64,000 nt of DNA. Origin: Bacillus marinisedimentorum. Lineage in GTDB: Bacteria; Bacillota; Bacilli; Bacillales; Bacillaceae_O. The notes beneath the pieces were generated by a model. That model was not told the origin of the DNA. It did not search any database and saw only the letters and a program-made list of their open reading frames with translations. The position numbers and the translations under genes were made by a program. This document shows, one piece after another, positions 7,300-16,911 of this stretch; positions within the stretch are counted from its first letter, which is position 1, and every line of letters begins with the position of its first letter. The stretch is from contig NZ_LWBL02000023.1 in NCBI RefSeq assembly GCF_001644195.2, positions 1 through 64,000 on the forward strand, in the 5' to 3' direction.

Positions 7300-8771
7300 T
7301 GGTAACCACGTCCGTTCTCTTCCAAATCCTTCAGTCGATGGCGCTGGAGTTTGCGAGCCGCATTCCGGGGGAGTTGTTCTGTGAACGATATTTTCCTTGG
7401 CACTTTGTAACCGGCAAGCCGCGTTTTGCAGTATGCCTGAAGCGCCTGTTCCGTAGTATCCCTGGACAGCACAATAGCTGCCGCCGGGACGCTTCCCCAC
7501 TTTTCATCATCAATTCCGTAAACACCCGCTTCCTTCACAGCAGGATGACTTAATAGTATATCTTCTATCTCGGCAGGGTAAATGTTTTCTCCGCCTGATA
7601 TGATCAAATCACTGCGCCTGTCGATGACATATAGAAACCCCTCTTCGTCAAGCTTGCCCAAATCACCGGTCATAAACCAGCCTGCTTGTCTATCTGCTTC
7701 CTTTTTATAATATCCTTTTGATACGTTCGGCCCCTTTACAGCAATTTCACCGATTTCACCCGGGCCTGCTGGATGGGACCCCGAAAAGATGGCAAGTTCA
7801 GCAGGAAACAGTGGCTTGCCGGCTGAGCCGAGCTTCTCGAGCGCATACTCCGGAGAGAGGGTGGCAATTTGTGACGCCGTTTCGGTCATCCCGTATGTCT
7901 GAAATACAGGTATCCGTTTATCCCTGCTTTTTTCAAGCAAAGATTTCGGGGCCGGTCCGCCGCCAAGAAGCACGCACCGCAAATGCTCCGGATATCTGTC
8001 TTTCCCAAGTTCCTCAAGTACCTGTGCGAGCATTACGCTAACGACCGAAATCATCGTCACGCGGTCCTGTATTAGGGAGCAGTGTACTTTTTGGGGATCA
8101 AACTGGTCATGAATAACGACGCTCATTCCGTAAATGACGCTTTTCATCAATATTGAAAGCCCGCTTACATGAAAAAAGGGCAGGCAGGCAAGCCATCGGT
8201 CATCTTGCTGAATACCAAGATTCAAAGCGGAAGAAACAGCACTCCACCAGTGGTTGCCGTTTGTCAGGAGTACTCCCTTCGGCTTCCCTGTAGTCCCGCT
8301 CGTATAGATGATGGAATGCAGGCTGTTTAAATCAAATTCCGTCAAAATATCAGGCTCAGGCATGTTGGGCTGAGGCAGCGTATCGAGCTGCACAGCACGG
8401 ATGCCTGCAGACTCAGATGCTTCTTTCGCCTGGTCCGACCGGGCATCGCTGAAAACAAGCAGCGCCGCTTCCGCATCCTTCATTTGCCAGGCGCACTCGG
8501 CCGGAGTCAGCCGCGTATTCAGCAAAACCATTACGGCCCCAAGGCTTTGCAGTCCATATATCGCAGCAGCTGAATCTATAGAGTTATCAATCAAGAGTGC
8601 ACAGCGGCTCCCCTGTTCTATACCGTGAGATTGAAATGCAGCAGCATATTTGCGGGCCCGGTCTTTCAGTTCCCGGAAAGAAACCCTGTCATCCCCTTTA
8701 ATCAAGGCAGTCCTTTCCGGTGATAGAAAAGCCCTCTTTTCAAGCCAGTTCGGCATCATTTCAGCATGCAT
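7296..8771 (-). CDS. menE: o-Succinylbenzoate-CoA ligase
   Basis: A 491-residue ANL-superfamily acyl-CoA synthetase that makes OSB-CoA from OSB, ATP and CoA. The P-loop-like motif YTSGTTGKPKGV is near residue 156; YGMTETAS, the TGDLG hinge region, and the C-terminal lysine near PRNAARKLQ follow. The ATG at 8771 has AAGGAGG seven bases upstream. A terminator hairpin lies between menB and this gene, so it may also have its own promoter. Confidence 0.93.
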   Translation of the reverse strand: MHAEMMPNWLEKRAFLSPERTALIKGDDRVSFRELKDRARKYAAAFQSHGIEQGSRCALLIDNSIDSAAAIYGLQSLGAVMVLLNTRLTPAECAWQMKDAEAALLVFSDARSDQAKEASESAGIRAVQLDTLPQPNMPEPDILTEFDLNSLHSIIYTSGTTGKPKGVLLTNGNHWWSAVSSALNLGIQQDDRWLACLPFFHVSGLSILMKSVIYGMSVVIHDQFDPQKVHCSLIQDRVTMISVVSVMLAQVLEELGKDRYPEHLRCVLLGGGPAPKSLLEKSRDKRIPVFQTYGMTETASQIATLSPEYALEKLGSAGKPLFPAELAIFSGSHPAGPGEIGEIAVKGPNVSKGYYKKEADRQAGWFMTGDLGKLDEEGFLYVIDRRSDLIISGGENIYPAEIEDILLSHPAVKEAGVYGIDDEKWGSVPAAAIVLSRDTTEQALQAYCKTRLAGYKVPRKISFTEQLPRNAARKLQRHRLKDLEENGRGYQ

Positions 8772-8847
8772 GCCGTTGCCTCCTTCAATTTGTTGTATAT
8801 CTTTGTCTGAAATCTTAACAAGTGCAGATATGGGTTGAAAGGTAATG

Positions 8848-8888
8848 AAAAAAATTAGCCTGCGAACTTGGTCGCAAGGCTAATTTTT
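8848..8888 (-). terminator. Terminator between menB and menE
   Basis: On the minus strand AAAATTAGCCTTGCGA pairs imperfectly with TCGCAGGCTAATTTT and is followed by a run of seven T. It lies just after the menB stop and 77 bases before the menE start, splitting the men cluster or reducing expression of menE and menC. The near-symmetry means it could also work in the other direction. Confidence 0.75.
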
Positions 8889-8894
8889 GATAGC

Positions 8895-9716
8895 TTAAGG
8901 AAAACGAGGAAACTGCTTGAAGTCTGGCTTGCGCTTTTCCTTGAACGCATCACGGCCTTCTTTCGCCTCTTCGGTTGTATAGTAAAGCAGAGTTGCGTCT
9001 CCGCCAAGCTGCTGAAGGCCGGCAAGGCCATCCGTATCAGCATTGAAGGAAGCTTTCAGGAAGCGCAGGGCTGTCGGTGATTTCTCAAGCATTTCTTCAC
9101 ACCATTGCACCGTTTCTTCTTCAAGCTTTTCAAGAGGCACGACTGTGTTGACAAGACCCATATCCAGCGCTTCCTGTGCATTATACTGGCGGCACAGGTA
9201 CCAGATTTCACGGGCTTTCTTATGGCCGACGATACGGGCGAGGTATCCTGCGCCATATCCAGCATCAAAGCTGCCGACCTTAGGACCGGTCTGGCCGAAA
9301 ATTGCGTTATCAGCGGCGATTGTAAGGTCGCAGACGACGTGCAGCACGTGCCCGCCGCCAATCGCATAGCCGCTGACCATCGCGACGACCGGCTTTGGAA
9401 TGACACGAATCAAGCGCTGCAAATCGAGAACATTCAAGCGCGGAATCTCGTCTTCGCCGACATACCCGCCATGGCCGCGGACTTTCTGGTCGCCGCCGGC
9501 ACAGAATGCATCGTCTCCTGCTCCCGCCAGGACGATAACGCCAATATCTTTGTCATCGCGCGCAAATGCAAAAGCATCGATCAATTCCATCACCGTTTTT
9601 GGTCGGAATGAATTCCGCACCTCTGGACGGTTGATGGTGATTTTCGCAATCCCGTTATATGTCTCATACAGGATGTCTTCATAATTTCGTTCAGCTACCC
9701 ATTCAAAACTGGACAT
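8895..9716 (-). CDS. menB: 1,4-Dihydroxy-2-naphthoyl-CoA synthase
   Basis: A 273-residue crotonase-fold enzyme that closes OSB-CoA to DHNA-CoA. Diagnostic stretches are [15 protein letters not shown], the oxyanion-hole [11 protein letters not shown], and the catalytic aspartate in [12 protein letters not shown]. The start was set at ATG 9716 because AAGGAGG lies nine bases upstream; the seven-residue longer reading lacks this. Seventeen bases separate it from menH. Confidence 0.95.
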   Translation of the reverse strand: MSSFEWVAERNYEDILYETYNGIAKITINRPEVRNSFRPKTVMELIDAFAFARDDKDIGVIVLAGAGDDAFCAGGDQKVRGHGGYVGEDEIPRLNVLDLQRLIRVIPKPVVAMVSGYAIGGGHVLHVVCDLTIAADNAIFGQTGPKVGSFDAGYGAGYLARIVGHKKAREIWYLCRQYNAQEALDMGLVNTVVPLEKLEEETVQWCEEMLEKSPTALRFLKASFNADTDGLAGLQQLGGDATLLYYTTEEAKEGRDAFKEKRKPDFKQFPRFP

Positions 9717-9733
9717 ATGTATAATCCTCCTTA

Positions 9734-10570
9734 TCAATTCGACAGTTTTGACAGCATTTTCATGCAGTCAACTACTATTTTACCAAAAATCTGCGGTTGT
9801 TCCACATGGATTGCATGACCAGTTTCCTTGACCACACGTTTTTCCGCATTCCCAAGCCCTTTTTCCATCTCGTCAGCAATAGCAACAAACTTCGTATCCA
9901 GTTCCCCTGCGAGAAGGATAACCGGCACCTCAAGTTCTCCGAGCCGTTTCCACCACGAGGGCTGTGAACCGGTTCCGAATCCGCGCAAGCTGTTTGCCAG
10001 GCCATGCGGCCGCTGGTTCAGCCTTTGCCTTCTAATTTCTTCCCGACTGTCTTCCGGGAGCTTTCTTTGGCTGGCAAATAGCGGGATATTCTCCCAGTAA
10101 TCAACAAACGCCTTGATTCCGACCTCATCAATCATTGAGGCAAGCTTTTCATCACGTGCTCTCCTGTCCGACCGTTCACTTTCGCTTTTCAGTCCTGGTG
10201 ATGCACTTTCAAGTATAAGCCCTTTTACCTTCTCTTTGTATAAGAAAGAAAAAGTAAGCGCGAGTCTGCCTCCCATCGAATAGCCCAGTACATAGGCACG
10301 GTCGATGCCAAGGTAATCCAGTAGGCCTGCGAGATCCTTCGCAGTATTTTCTGCACCGTATCGATCCGGGTTTTCCGGCGCCTCCGTTTTGCCGTGGCCC
10401 GGCAAGTCGACGGCAATCGTCCGATATTGTTCGGCCAGCCGGTCAACGACAGGATTCCATGTAGAAATATCTCCTGTGAAACCATGAAGCAGCAAAAGAG
10501 GAGCGCCTTGCCCCTTCACTTCATAACTGTAACCAAGACCGTTTATCACAGCATGGGATCTGTTACTCAC
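9734..10570 (-). CDS. menH: SHCHC synthase (alpha/beta hydrolase)
   Basis: A 278-residue alpha/beta hydrolase that eliminates pyruvate from SEPHCHC. It has the HGFTGD oxyanion motif, the nucleophile elbow GYSMGG, an Asp in GELDTKF and the His in GHAIHVEQP. It starts with GTG at 10570 and overlaps the menD stop by eight bases, typical of the Bacillus menF-menD-menH-menB order. Confidence 0.92.
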   Translation of the reverse strand: MSNRSHAVINGLGYSYEVKGQGAPLLLLHGFTGDISTWNPVVDRLAEQYRTIAVDLPGHGKTEAPENPDRYGAENTAKDLAGLLDYLGIDRAYVLGYSMGGRLALTFSFLYKEKVKGLILESASPGLKSESERSDRRARDEKLASMIDEVGIKAFVDYWENIPLFASQRKLPEDSREEIRRQRLNQRPHGLANSLRGFGTGSQPSWWKRLGELEVPVILLAGELDTKFVAIADEMEKGLGNAEKRVVKETGHAIHVEQPQIFGKIVVDCMKMLSKLSN

Positions 10571-12308
10571 CTGACTCCACCACTTCCATTACAGCCCGCC
10601 AGACATCTTTATGCTGTTTTACATTATCCTTTCTATCGGTCGGAACTTCAATTATATTAAGGCCTTCAAAGGAAACGGCTTCGGATACCGCCGTCCGGAA
10701 TCCTGACCAGGAATCAACTTTACAGTATTCCCCTTTATACAACTCTGCCGCATGCTTGAAATCAAGGCCATGCGGTGTGCCGAACAGGTCCTCAAAATGT
10801 TGTGAATGCTGCGCCTGGGGCAAGAAAGAAAAAATTCCCCCGCCATCGTTATTCACCACTACGATAGTTGCATTCAGCTTGTACAGTTTCGAAGCAAGAA
10901 GGCCGTTCATATCATGATAAAACGACAGGTCGCCGATCACCAGCACCATCGGCGCTTGTACCGAAGCTGCGCCAAGTGCACTTGAGACAATCCCGTCGAT
11001 GCCGTTTGCCCCCCTGTTTGCCATTGTCCTTATCGATTGGCCGGTATTGAAGAAAAAAGAATCAAGGTCCCTTACAGGCATACTGTTGCCGACAAACAGC
11101 AAAGAACCTTCAGGCATCAGTTCCTGTAGTTCACGGAATAACTGGCCTTCAAAAATTTTTTCGTTCAGGGCGGAAGCTTTTAATACACTGACCGTCTCAG
11201 CATTCCAGTTCAGCCATTGTCTCGCCCAATCAGTCTCATCCCGCTGCGGAAGCACTTCCTTAAGCGAATCGCAAAACTGCCCCGCATTGGAATGGATCAT
11301 ATCAGAAGCAAGCAGCGTCGGCTCCCGCCAGCCCCCGTCTTCATCAATGATGATTTGCCGTGTTTCCGGGTGAGTCTTCAAATAAAGGAGAAACGGCTTG
11401 GATACAGGCATGGCGCCGAATCGAATAATAATATCCGGCTTCGCCTTTTTCTTTATTTTTTCACTCCGTAAAAAAGCATCATACCCATCAATTATCCATT
11501 TCTTATTATGTTCACCTGACCTCAGCTGCGAAAGCGGGTCGGCCAATACAGGATACTGCAGCTTATCGGCAAGGCCGGCAACCGCATCTTCGAATCCCTG
11601 ATCTTCATTGGGGCCGCAAACAATGAGTCCGTTCTCAATTCCCGCCAGTTCTGCACCCAGCTTTCGAAGCAGCGCTTGATCTGCCGTTTTAATTCCTGGT
11701 GAGATGACGATATATGCATCACGATTCATTCTGCCGCCCTCCCACAAATGATCAATTGTGAAATCGGGTATGAGCGGTTCCCGATAAGGAAAATTCATAT
11801 GTACGACCCCGGCCGGCCCCTGCTTTGCCGTTGCTGCAGCGCGGCCGGCAAAACTGCGGGCATAACGGAGCATTGCGTCCGATTCTTCCGGCAGCGCCAT
11901 TTCAGCAAACCATTTTGCATATTTACCATACAGATTAAGCTGGTCGATGGCCTGAGGCGCACCCACATCGCGGAGCTCATGGGGCCTGTCTGTCGTCAGC
12001 ACCAGTAAAGGGACCCTTGATAAATACGCTTCCACAACTGCCGGCATATAGTTCGCCGCCGCCGTGCCTGACGTACAGACAAGCGCCACCGGCCGGGCAG
12101 ATGCCTTCGCTTTTCCCAGCGCAAAAAAACCGGCTGAACGCTCGTCTATTTCAAGCCAGACGTTCATGCCGGGATGATGCGCCATTGTCATTGCCATAGG
12201 GGTGGAACGTGATCCAGGACTGATCACGGCATCCACAACTCCGCTATTTACCAGTTCATCGACAAATGCCGCTGTATATCTGGTAAGGGCATTATTCGCT
12301 GTTGTCAT
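10563..12308 (-). CDS. menD: SEPHCHC synthase
   Basis: A 581-residue thiamine-diphosphate enzyme that joins isochorismate and 2-oxoglutarate. The N-terminal ISPGSRSTPM motif is the family hallmark. The C-terminal half has the ThDP/Mg binding region with GDLSFYHDMNGL and the NNDGGGIF stretch. The ATG at 12308 follows AGGAGGG by seven bases and overlaps menF by 17 bases. Length is normal. Confidence 0.95.
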   Translation of the reverse strand: MTTANNALTRYTAAFVDELVNSGVVDAVISPGSRSTPMAMTMAHHPGMNVWLEIDERSAGFFALGKAKASARPVALVCTSGTAAANYMPAVVEAYLSRVPLLVLTTDRPHELRDVGAPQAIDQLNLYGKYAKWFAEMALPEESDAMLRYARSFAGRAAATAKQGPAGVVHMNFPYREPLIPDFTIDHLWEGGRMNRDAYIVISPGIKTADQALLRKLGAELAGIENGLIVCGPNEDQGFEDAVAGLADKLQYPVLADPLSQLRSGEHNKKWIIDGYDAFLRSEKIKKKAKPDIIIRFGAMPVSKPFLLYLKTHPETRQIIIDEDGGWREPTLLASDMIHSNAGQFCDSLKEVLPQRDETDWARQWLNWNAETVSVLKASALNEKIFEGQLFRELQELMPEGSLLFVGNSMPVRDLDSFFFNTGQSIRTMANRGANGIDGIVSSALGAASVQAPMVLVIGDLSFYHDMNGLLASKLYKLNATIVVVNNDGGGIFSFLPQAQHSQHFEDLFGTPHGLDFKHAAELYKGEYCKVDSWSGFRTAVSEAVSFEGLNIIEVPTDRKDNVKQHKDVWRAVMEVVESGE

Positions 12309-13713
12309 GTAGTGTCCCTCCTAGTGCAGAGAGCATTGGCTTAAATTTCATCTTGGTCTCTACATATTCACATTCCGGATCGGAATCACCGACAATCCCG
12401 CAGCCGGCGAACAGGGATGCTTCGTCTCCCTGCAAGAGACCTGACCTTATGCCGACGGCAAATTCACCATTACCGCGTACGTCCATCCAGCCGATCGGTG
12501 CGGCATACCAGCCTCGGTCCATGATTTCTTCTGTGCGGATTTTTTCCATTGCCTGCTCCTGGGGAAACCCGCCGAGAGCAGGGGTCGGATGCAGCTTTTC
12601 GACCATTGACAACAATGTTGCATCGGATTTCGCTTTCCCTTTTACTGGTGTATATAAGTGCTGGATATCCCTTACTTTATAGAGGGCAGGGCTGTCCGGA
12701 ACTTCTACATGGTCGCAGCCCGCTTCCATCGCCTGTTTGATCATCTTAACAACAAGGGCATGTTCATGGAGATTCTTTTCATCCTGCAGAAGTTCTTTAC
12801 CCAGCTGTTCATCTTCCCGGTGTGTTGAACCGCGGGCGATCGTCCCTGCCAGGCAGGTTGAAAGGACTTCTGTACCGCTTCGTTTTATAAGCCGTTCCGG
12901 AGTGGCGCCAACGAAGCAGTCAGTTCCGCTTTCAAAGGCAAAAATATAGCTTTGCGGCTGCTGTTCAAGCAGGCGGCCGAGCACTGCATCAGGTGAAAAA
13001 GACCCGCTCCCGTACAGGCGCAGTTCCCTCGCCGTCACCACTTTTTCGATGACGCCTTCACGCACTTCCTCAGCAAGCTTCGCAACTGAATCTTTCCAGT
13101 GATCCGGAGCAATTTCCTCCGTATATACATGAGCCGGGAAAGAAACAGGATATTCTGCAGTCAGGCTGCTGAAAAGGGACTCCTGGTCCCCGATCGCCTT
13201 TTCATACAGACTGTCAGCATCGGCTGTATGGTCCACCATAATATTTATCGTCAAATAAAAATTGCCTTTAACAATAGTGAGCAGAAAGGTGGGAACGGTC
13301 AATTTCGTATGTTCAAACGCATTCCACAACTTTGTAACCGGCTTTAACGGATCAAATGAGAAACCGCCTATCATAAGCGGGCCAGTGCCCTCTGCAGCAG
13401 TATCTCCATCATAGACTGCTGTTTCGATCAGCTGTTTCCATTGTTTTTCTGCGTCTTTAAATCGATATGCCGGAGAAGGCCGGACAATATGGGATTCTCC
13501 CGCTCCAACGAGAGCAAGCTCTCTGGAAGGATCTGACCAGAATGAACGTTCACCAGGAAAAACTGAATGGCCGGCCGCAAAAAAAGCAAGGGGATTTATC
13601 GGCTGTTCCGCTTCAAGACTATAACTGACGAGAACAGGCTTCCGCAGCCTCTTAGCCTTCTCGGAACCGAAAGTAATTTTGCGGTGCAGTGCTTCGTGCT
13701 GAATCGTAATCAT
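12292..13713 (-). CDS. menF: Isochorismate synthase
   Basis: A 473-residue chorismate-utilising enzyme (MenF/EntC/TrpE fold) that isomerises chorismate to isochorismate. C-terminal signatures include the GATPERLIKR, LHPTPALGGFP and AGCGIVGDSDPECE stretches; the last holds Mg-binding glutamates. The ATG at 13713 is preceded by AGGGGGGG; a 20-residue longer reading has no ribosome site. It is the first gene of the minus-strand men operon, divergent from menA. Confidence 0.93.
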   Translation of the reverse strand: MITIQHEALHRKITFGSEKAKRLRKPVLVSYSLEAEQPINPLAFFAAGHSVFPGERSFWSDPSRELALVGAGESHIVRPSPAYRFKDAEKQWKQLIETAVYDGDTAAEGTGPLMIGGFSFDPLKPVTKLWNAFEHTKLTVPTFLLTIVKGNFYLTINIMVDHTADADSLYEKAIGDQESLFSSLTAEYPVSFPAHVYTEEIAPDHWKDSVAKLAEEVREGVIEKVVTARELRLYGSGSFSPDAVLGRLLEQQPQSYIFAFESGTDCFVGATPERLIKRSGTEVLSTCLAGTIARGSTHREDEQLGKELLQDEKNLHEHALVVKMIKQAMEAGCDHVEVPDSPALYKVRDIQHLYTPVKGKAKSDATLLSMVEKLHPTPALGGFPQEQAMEKIRTEEIMDRGWYAAPIGWMDVRGNGEFAVGIRSGLLQGDEASLFAGCGIVGDSDPECEYVETKMKFKPMLSALGGTLHDNSE

Positions 13714-13824
13714 ATTCGTTCCCCCCCTGAATTTGCCCGGCAGCGAAGACTTTCCGTTTGCTTCCATCGGCACAATTTATTTAGTCTCTTTAAGTTAGTT
13801 GAAAATGATCTTGACACCTCTATT

Positions 13825-13902
13825 AAGATACACCTCAATCCCTTTTACTGTCAATATTCGTACGGTTTCGACAGAACGACAGTATGCCCGTTCCGAATAT
13901 TG
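13825..13902 (-). promoter_or_regulatory. menF promoter and inverted repeat
   Basis: On the minus strand TTGACA (13849-13854) and TATCTT (13825-13830) are separated by 18 bases. A 9-base inverted repeat, CAATATTCG (13852-13860) and CGAATATTG (13894-13902), overlaps the -35 and could bind a regulator. The rest of the 382-base divergent region holds the menA promoter and no gene. Confidence 0.5.
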
Positions 13903-14025
13903 CCGAGTTCCTGTTATGTAAGTTCAACTATCCAAAATTAAACAAATAACTATATGTTACTTCCTTATTATAATACCATTCCCAGGTATCATCGTGGTAA
14001 AACGCTTCCAAAATTTTAAAAAAGA

Positions 14026-14054
14026 TTGACACATTGGCAGGGGTTTTCTAAACT
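14026..14054 (+). promoter_or_regulatory. menA promoter
   Basis: TTGACA (14026-14031), a 17-base spacer and TAAACT (14049-14054) lie 41 bases upstream of the menA start: a standard vegetative-type promoter. Confidence 0.65.
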
Positions 14055-14095
14055 TAATTGTGAATGATTGACGAATTTTGTAAGGAGAGAAGTAT

Positions 14096-15031
14096 ATGCA
14101 GCCTACTGTAGAAAACACCCATGAAAAGGCTATAGCACCAAAAAAGGGCTGGAGGGTGTGGTGGAACCTGCTTCGTCCCCATACGCTGACAGCATCCTTC
14201 GTGCCCGTTTTTCTCGGCACTGCGATCGCTGTACAGTATGGCCCCATAGATTTCGCGCTGTTTTTTGCAATGTTTCTTGCCAGCGTTTTAATTCAGTCCG
14301 CGACAAATATGTTCAATGAGTACTACGACTTCAAGCGCGGCCTGGATAACCATGAATCGGTGGGAATCGGCGGAGCAATCGTCCGTGAAGGCGTCTCGGC
14401 ATCAACCGTCCTGAGCCTGGCGCTTGCCTTTTTCGCAGGAGCAATCGCACTGGGGGTATACATTTGCATGGAAACAACCTGGTGGCTTGCTGTAATCGGG
14501 CTTGTGTCAATGTCAGTCGGATACTTTTATACAGGCGGACCTTATCCGATTGCATACACGCCGTTCGGTGAACTGGCATCAGGCATCTTTATGGGGTATG
14601 GAATCATTTTAATTTCTTTTTATGTTCAAACCGGCACCGTTACCGGTGAAAGCATTCTTATTTCCACACCAATCGCAATCCTGGTTGGAGCCATTTTAAT
14701 GGCGAATAACATCCGCGACCATGACGGCGATAAAGAAAACGGCCGCAAAACACTCGCCATCCTGCTAGGCCAGCAGCAGGCAGTCCGTTTTTTGGCGGGC
14801 ATGTTCATTGTTTCTTATGCATGGATTGCAATCCTTGCAGCAGCTGGTGTACTTACACCATGGGCATTGCTCATATTCATCAGTACAGCCAAGGCACGGG
14901 AAGCCGTAAAAGGCTTCAAGAACAAAAAGAAACCGGCTGAAATGATGCCAGGAATGAAAGCGACCGCTCAGACTAATACATTTTTCGGCTTTTTGCTGAC
15001 ACTTGGAATCCTTTTCAGCTACATGGCGTAA
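14096..15031 (+). CDS. menA: 1,4-Dihydroxy-2-naphthoate polyprenyltransferase
   Basis: A 311-residue UbiA-family membrane prenyltransferase that attaches the isoprenoid tail to DHNA. The first Asp-rich motif is in NMFNEYYDFKRGLDN and the second in NNIRDHDGDKENG; eight or nine hydrophobic helices follow the family pattern. AAGGAGAG precedes the ATG. It is divergent from the menFDHBEC operon and followed by its own terminator. Confidence 0.93.
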   Translation: MQPTVENTHEKAIAPKKGWRVWWNLLRPHTLTASFVPVFLGTAIAVQYGPIDFALFFAMFLASVLIQSATNMFNEYYDFKRGLDNHESVGIGGAIVREGVSASTVLSLALAFFAGAIALGVYICMETTWWLAVIGLVSMSVGYFYTGGPYPIAYTPFGELASGIFMGYGIILISFYVQTGTVTGESILISTPIAILVGAILMANNIRDHDGDKENGRKTLAILLGQQQAVRFLAGMFIVSYAWIAILAAAGVLTPWALLIFISTAKAREAVKGFKNKKKPAEMMPGMKATAQTNTFFGFLLTLGILFSYMA

Positions 15032-15033
15032 CA

Positions 15034-15064
15034 ACACGGTTGGATTTACCAGCCGTGTTTTTTT
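15034..15064 (+). terminator. menA terminator
   Basis: ACACGG and CCGTGT form a stem (with an inner TGG/CCA) and are followed by a T-rich tail, three bases after the menA stop. Confidence 0.8.
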
Positions 15065-15202
15065 ATTAGATGGTAAGGGCCCCTGATGCGGTATGGATAA
15101 ACACCCGAGTGCGGGCGAAACCGCTACAAAGCGATTGAAAGCCCTTGCTTGCCTATGCAAAATGCAAACACAATACTTCAACTAAAACTGGGGGAATCAA
15201 AC

Positions 15203-15580
15203 ATGGATTATCAAAACACGATGCTTGAGGTTCTTGGTATCGAAAATGTGGAACTGACAAAAGATAAAGTTGTCATGACAATGCCTGTTGGCCCTAAAAC
15301 CCATCAGCCGCTCGGGCTGCTTCACGGCGGAGCTTCCGTAGCCCTCGCAGAATCAGCGGCAAGTATCGGAACCTACTTGAATATTGACCCTGACACCCAG
15401 GCAGCTGTAGGCATTGAAATTAACGCCAATCATATCCGCAGTAAAAAAAGCGGAATTGTGACAGCAATTGCGGTCCCTCTCCACAGAGGGCGCAGAACAA
15501 TGGTGTGGGATATCAAAATTACAGATGAAGAAGGAAACTTGATCTCCGTTTCCAGGTGCACAACCGCCATTGTCGGGTAA
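15203..15580 (+). CDS. menI: Hotdog-fold thioesterase, probable DHNA-CoA hydrolase
   Basis: A 125-residue hotdog thioesterase of the PaaI/YuxO group. The motif HGGASVALAE with the catalytic Glu region is near residues 45-54, followed by GIEINANHIRS. In B. subtilis the homologous YuxO is MenI, which hydrolyses DHNA-CoA before the MenA step; its position directly after menA supports that role. The start at ATG 15203 was chosen over an upstream ATG at 15149 because GGGGGAA lies just before it. Confidence 0.78.
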   Translation: MDYQNTMLEVLGIENVELTKDKVVMTMPVGPKTHQPLGLLHGGASVALAESAASIGTYLNIDPDTQAAVGIEINANHIRSKKSGIVTAIAVPLHRGRRTMVWDIKITDEEGNLISVSRCTTAIVG

Positions 15581-15715
15581 AGGTGATCTGCCGGATTCTC
15601 AGCACGCATTTCCTTTAAGAGGAATTTTCCCACCCCTTCCGCTATTCTCCAGCATGGTTTTGTCATGCAGGTCAATACTACGTATATGAATCATCAGAAA
15701 GGGATGTGGTAGCTG

Positions 15716-16444
15716 ATGCTCACAGACAAACAGCTTCAAGGACTGCGCAGCCAGTTGACCGCGCTTAAGAACGATGCTGAGTCACTGCTGCGGGACAGTG
15801 ACCATTATGGCCTGGATCAGGAAGCAAACAAATGGTCAGTCGGAGAACTTGCCAACTATGACAATCATCCGGGCGACATCGGAACCGAACTGTATGAACG
15901 GGAAAAGGACATCGCTTTAAACGACCTGACTGAAAAGCAGCTGGAAGAAGCGGAAAATGCCCTGCAGCGCATGGAAGACGGAACATACGGCGTTTGTACG
16001 GTTTGCGGAAAAGAAATTCCATTTGAACGGCTGCATGCGATTCCGACCGCCAGCCGGTGCAAGGAACATGCTGATGACCAAACAGTTGCCAGGCAGCGTC
16101 CGATTGAAGAGGGAGCCCTTGGCACACCGTTCTACTCTTATACGAACGAATCAGCTGATGACGGCAACTATTTCGATGCCGAAGACTCCTTTCAGCGAGT
16201 TGGGATGTACGGAACAAGTGAAACACCGTCCGATTTTGGCGACCCGAACATGGCCGACTACAATCAAATGTACATCGGCAGCGAAGATACAGTCGGTTTC
16301 ACCGAATCACTCGAGAATTTCATTTCTACCGATATTACCGGCAGCGAAGTCAACATCGTACCCACAAAGCTGCATGAAAAATATGAAGATATTTTGGATG
16401 CTGAAGAGCAGGAAATATACAACAGGGTATATGATAACGAGTAA
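15716..16444 (+). CDS. yteA: YteA-family TraR/DksA-type protein
   Basis: A 242-residue protein of the Bacillus YteA family. The N-terminal half is a coiled coil (about residues 5-85) of DksA/TraR type. It is followed by a zinc-finger-like stretch starting CTVCGKEIPFERL and ending SRCKEH: three cysteines plus a histidine in place of the fourth. The C-terminal 120 residues are acidic and family-specific. Related DksA/TraR proteins bind the RNA polymerase secondary channel; YteA family members are listed as sporulation-associated, but their function is not established. Confidence 0.8.
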   Translation: MLTDKQLQGLRSQLTALKNDAESLLRDSDHYGLDQEANKWSVGELANYDNHPGDIGTELYEREKDIALNDLTEKQLEEAENALQRMEDGTYGVCTVCGKEIPFERLHAIPTASRCKEHADDQTVARQRPIEEGALGTPFYSYTNESADDGNYFDAEDSFQRVGMYGTSETPSDFGDPNMADYNQMYIGSEDTVGFTESLENFISTDITGSEVNIVPTKLHEKYEDILDAEEQEIYNRVYDNE

Positions 16445-16447
16445 GTG

Positions 16448-16486
16448 AACCCCCTGGTGACACTAATGTGTGTTGCGGGGGTTTTT
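16448..16486 (+). terminator. Terminator after yteA
   Basis: ACCCCC and GGGGGT pair around an inner GACAC/GTGT helix, with a five-T tail, four bases after the stop. Confidence 0.8.
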
Positions 16487-16488
16487 CG

Positions 16489-16648
16489 TATGGTGAAAAC
16501 GATCCAGCCCGTACGGTTGTGGGAGGAAACTGGAATGAATTCGGCATGCCGGGTTCAAAAAAAGAACGAAATTGGCTGGATAATGCGCTGAAACCGTATG
16601 GAATTATCCGAAAACATGCTCACCAAAAGATAAATCGCCCAAAATGAG
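16489..16648 (+). pseudogene. Possible remnant coding stretch
   Basis: One frame stays open for about 50 codons (from TATGGTGAAAAC to TGA at 16648) and reads as a plausible protein segment, with GGNWNEFGMPGSKKERNW and LKPYGIIRKHAHQK. It has no clear start or ribosome site. It may be the tail of a gene lost by deletion, or chance. I do not recognise the family. Confidence 0.25.
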
Positions 16649-16835
16649 TGCAACTAAAACGCTTTTCTGGGCAGCGGCGGAAGAGATGTATTGAATTCAT
16701 CAAAATATCTTTTAAAAAAACTGAATTTATCATTCAGAAAAACCACAATTTTTTTTAAAAAAACCGATGTTTTTCTTTTTGCGTAATGCTTTTAAGAGAA
16801 ATCTCCATTTTTTATCAGTAAACACAAAAAAACAG

Positions 16836-16863
16836 TTAATCTTTCACGGAAAGAGTACGATAT
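16836..16863 (+). promoter_or_regulatory. Sigma-D-like promoter of the chemoreceptor gene
   Basis: TTAA (16836-16839), 15 bases, then GTACGATAT (16855-16863) resembles the motility sigma-factor consensus TAAA-N15-GCCGATAT. It lies 49 bases before the chemoreceptor start, and such genes are commonly under this factor. Two mismatches in the -10 region. Confidence 0.45.
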
Positions 16864-16911
16864 AAGTAATAAAGACTCAGTTTTTTCTGATAACAAAAGG
16901 GGAGCCTGCTT

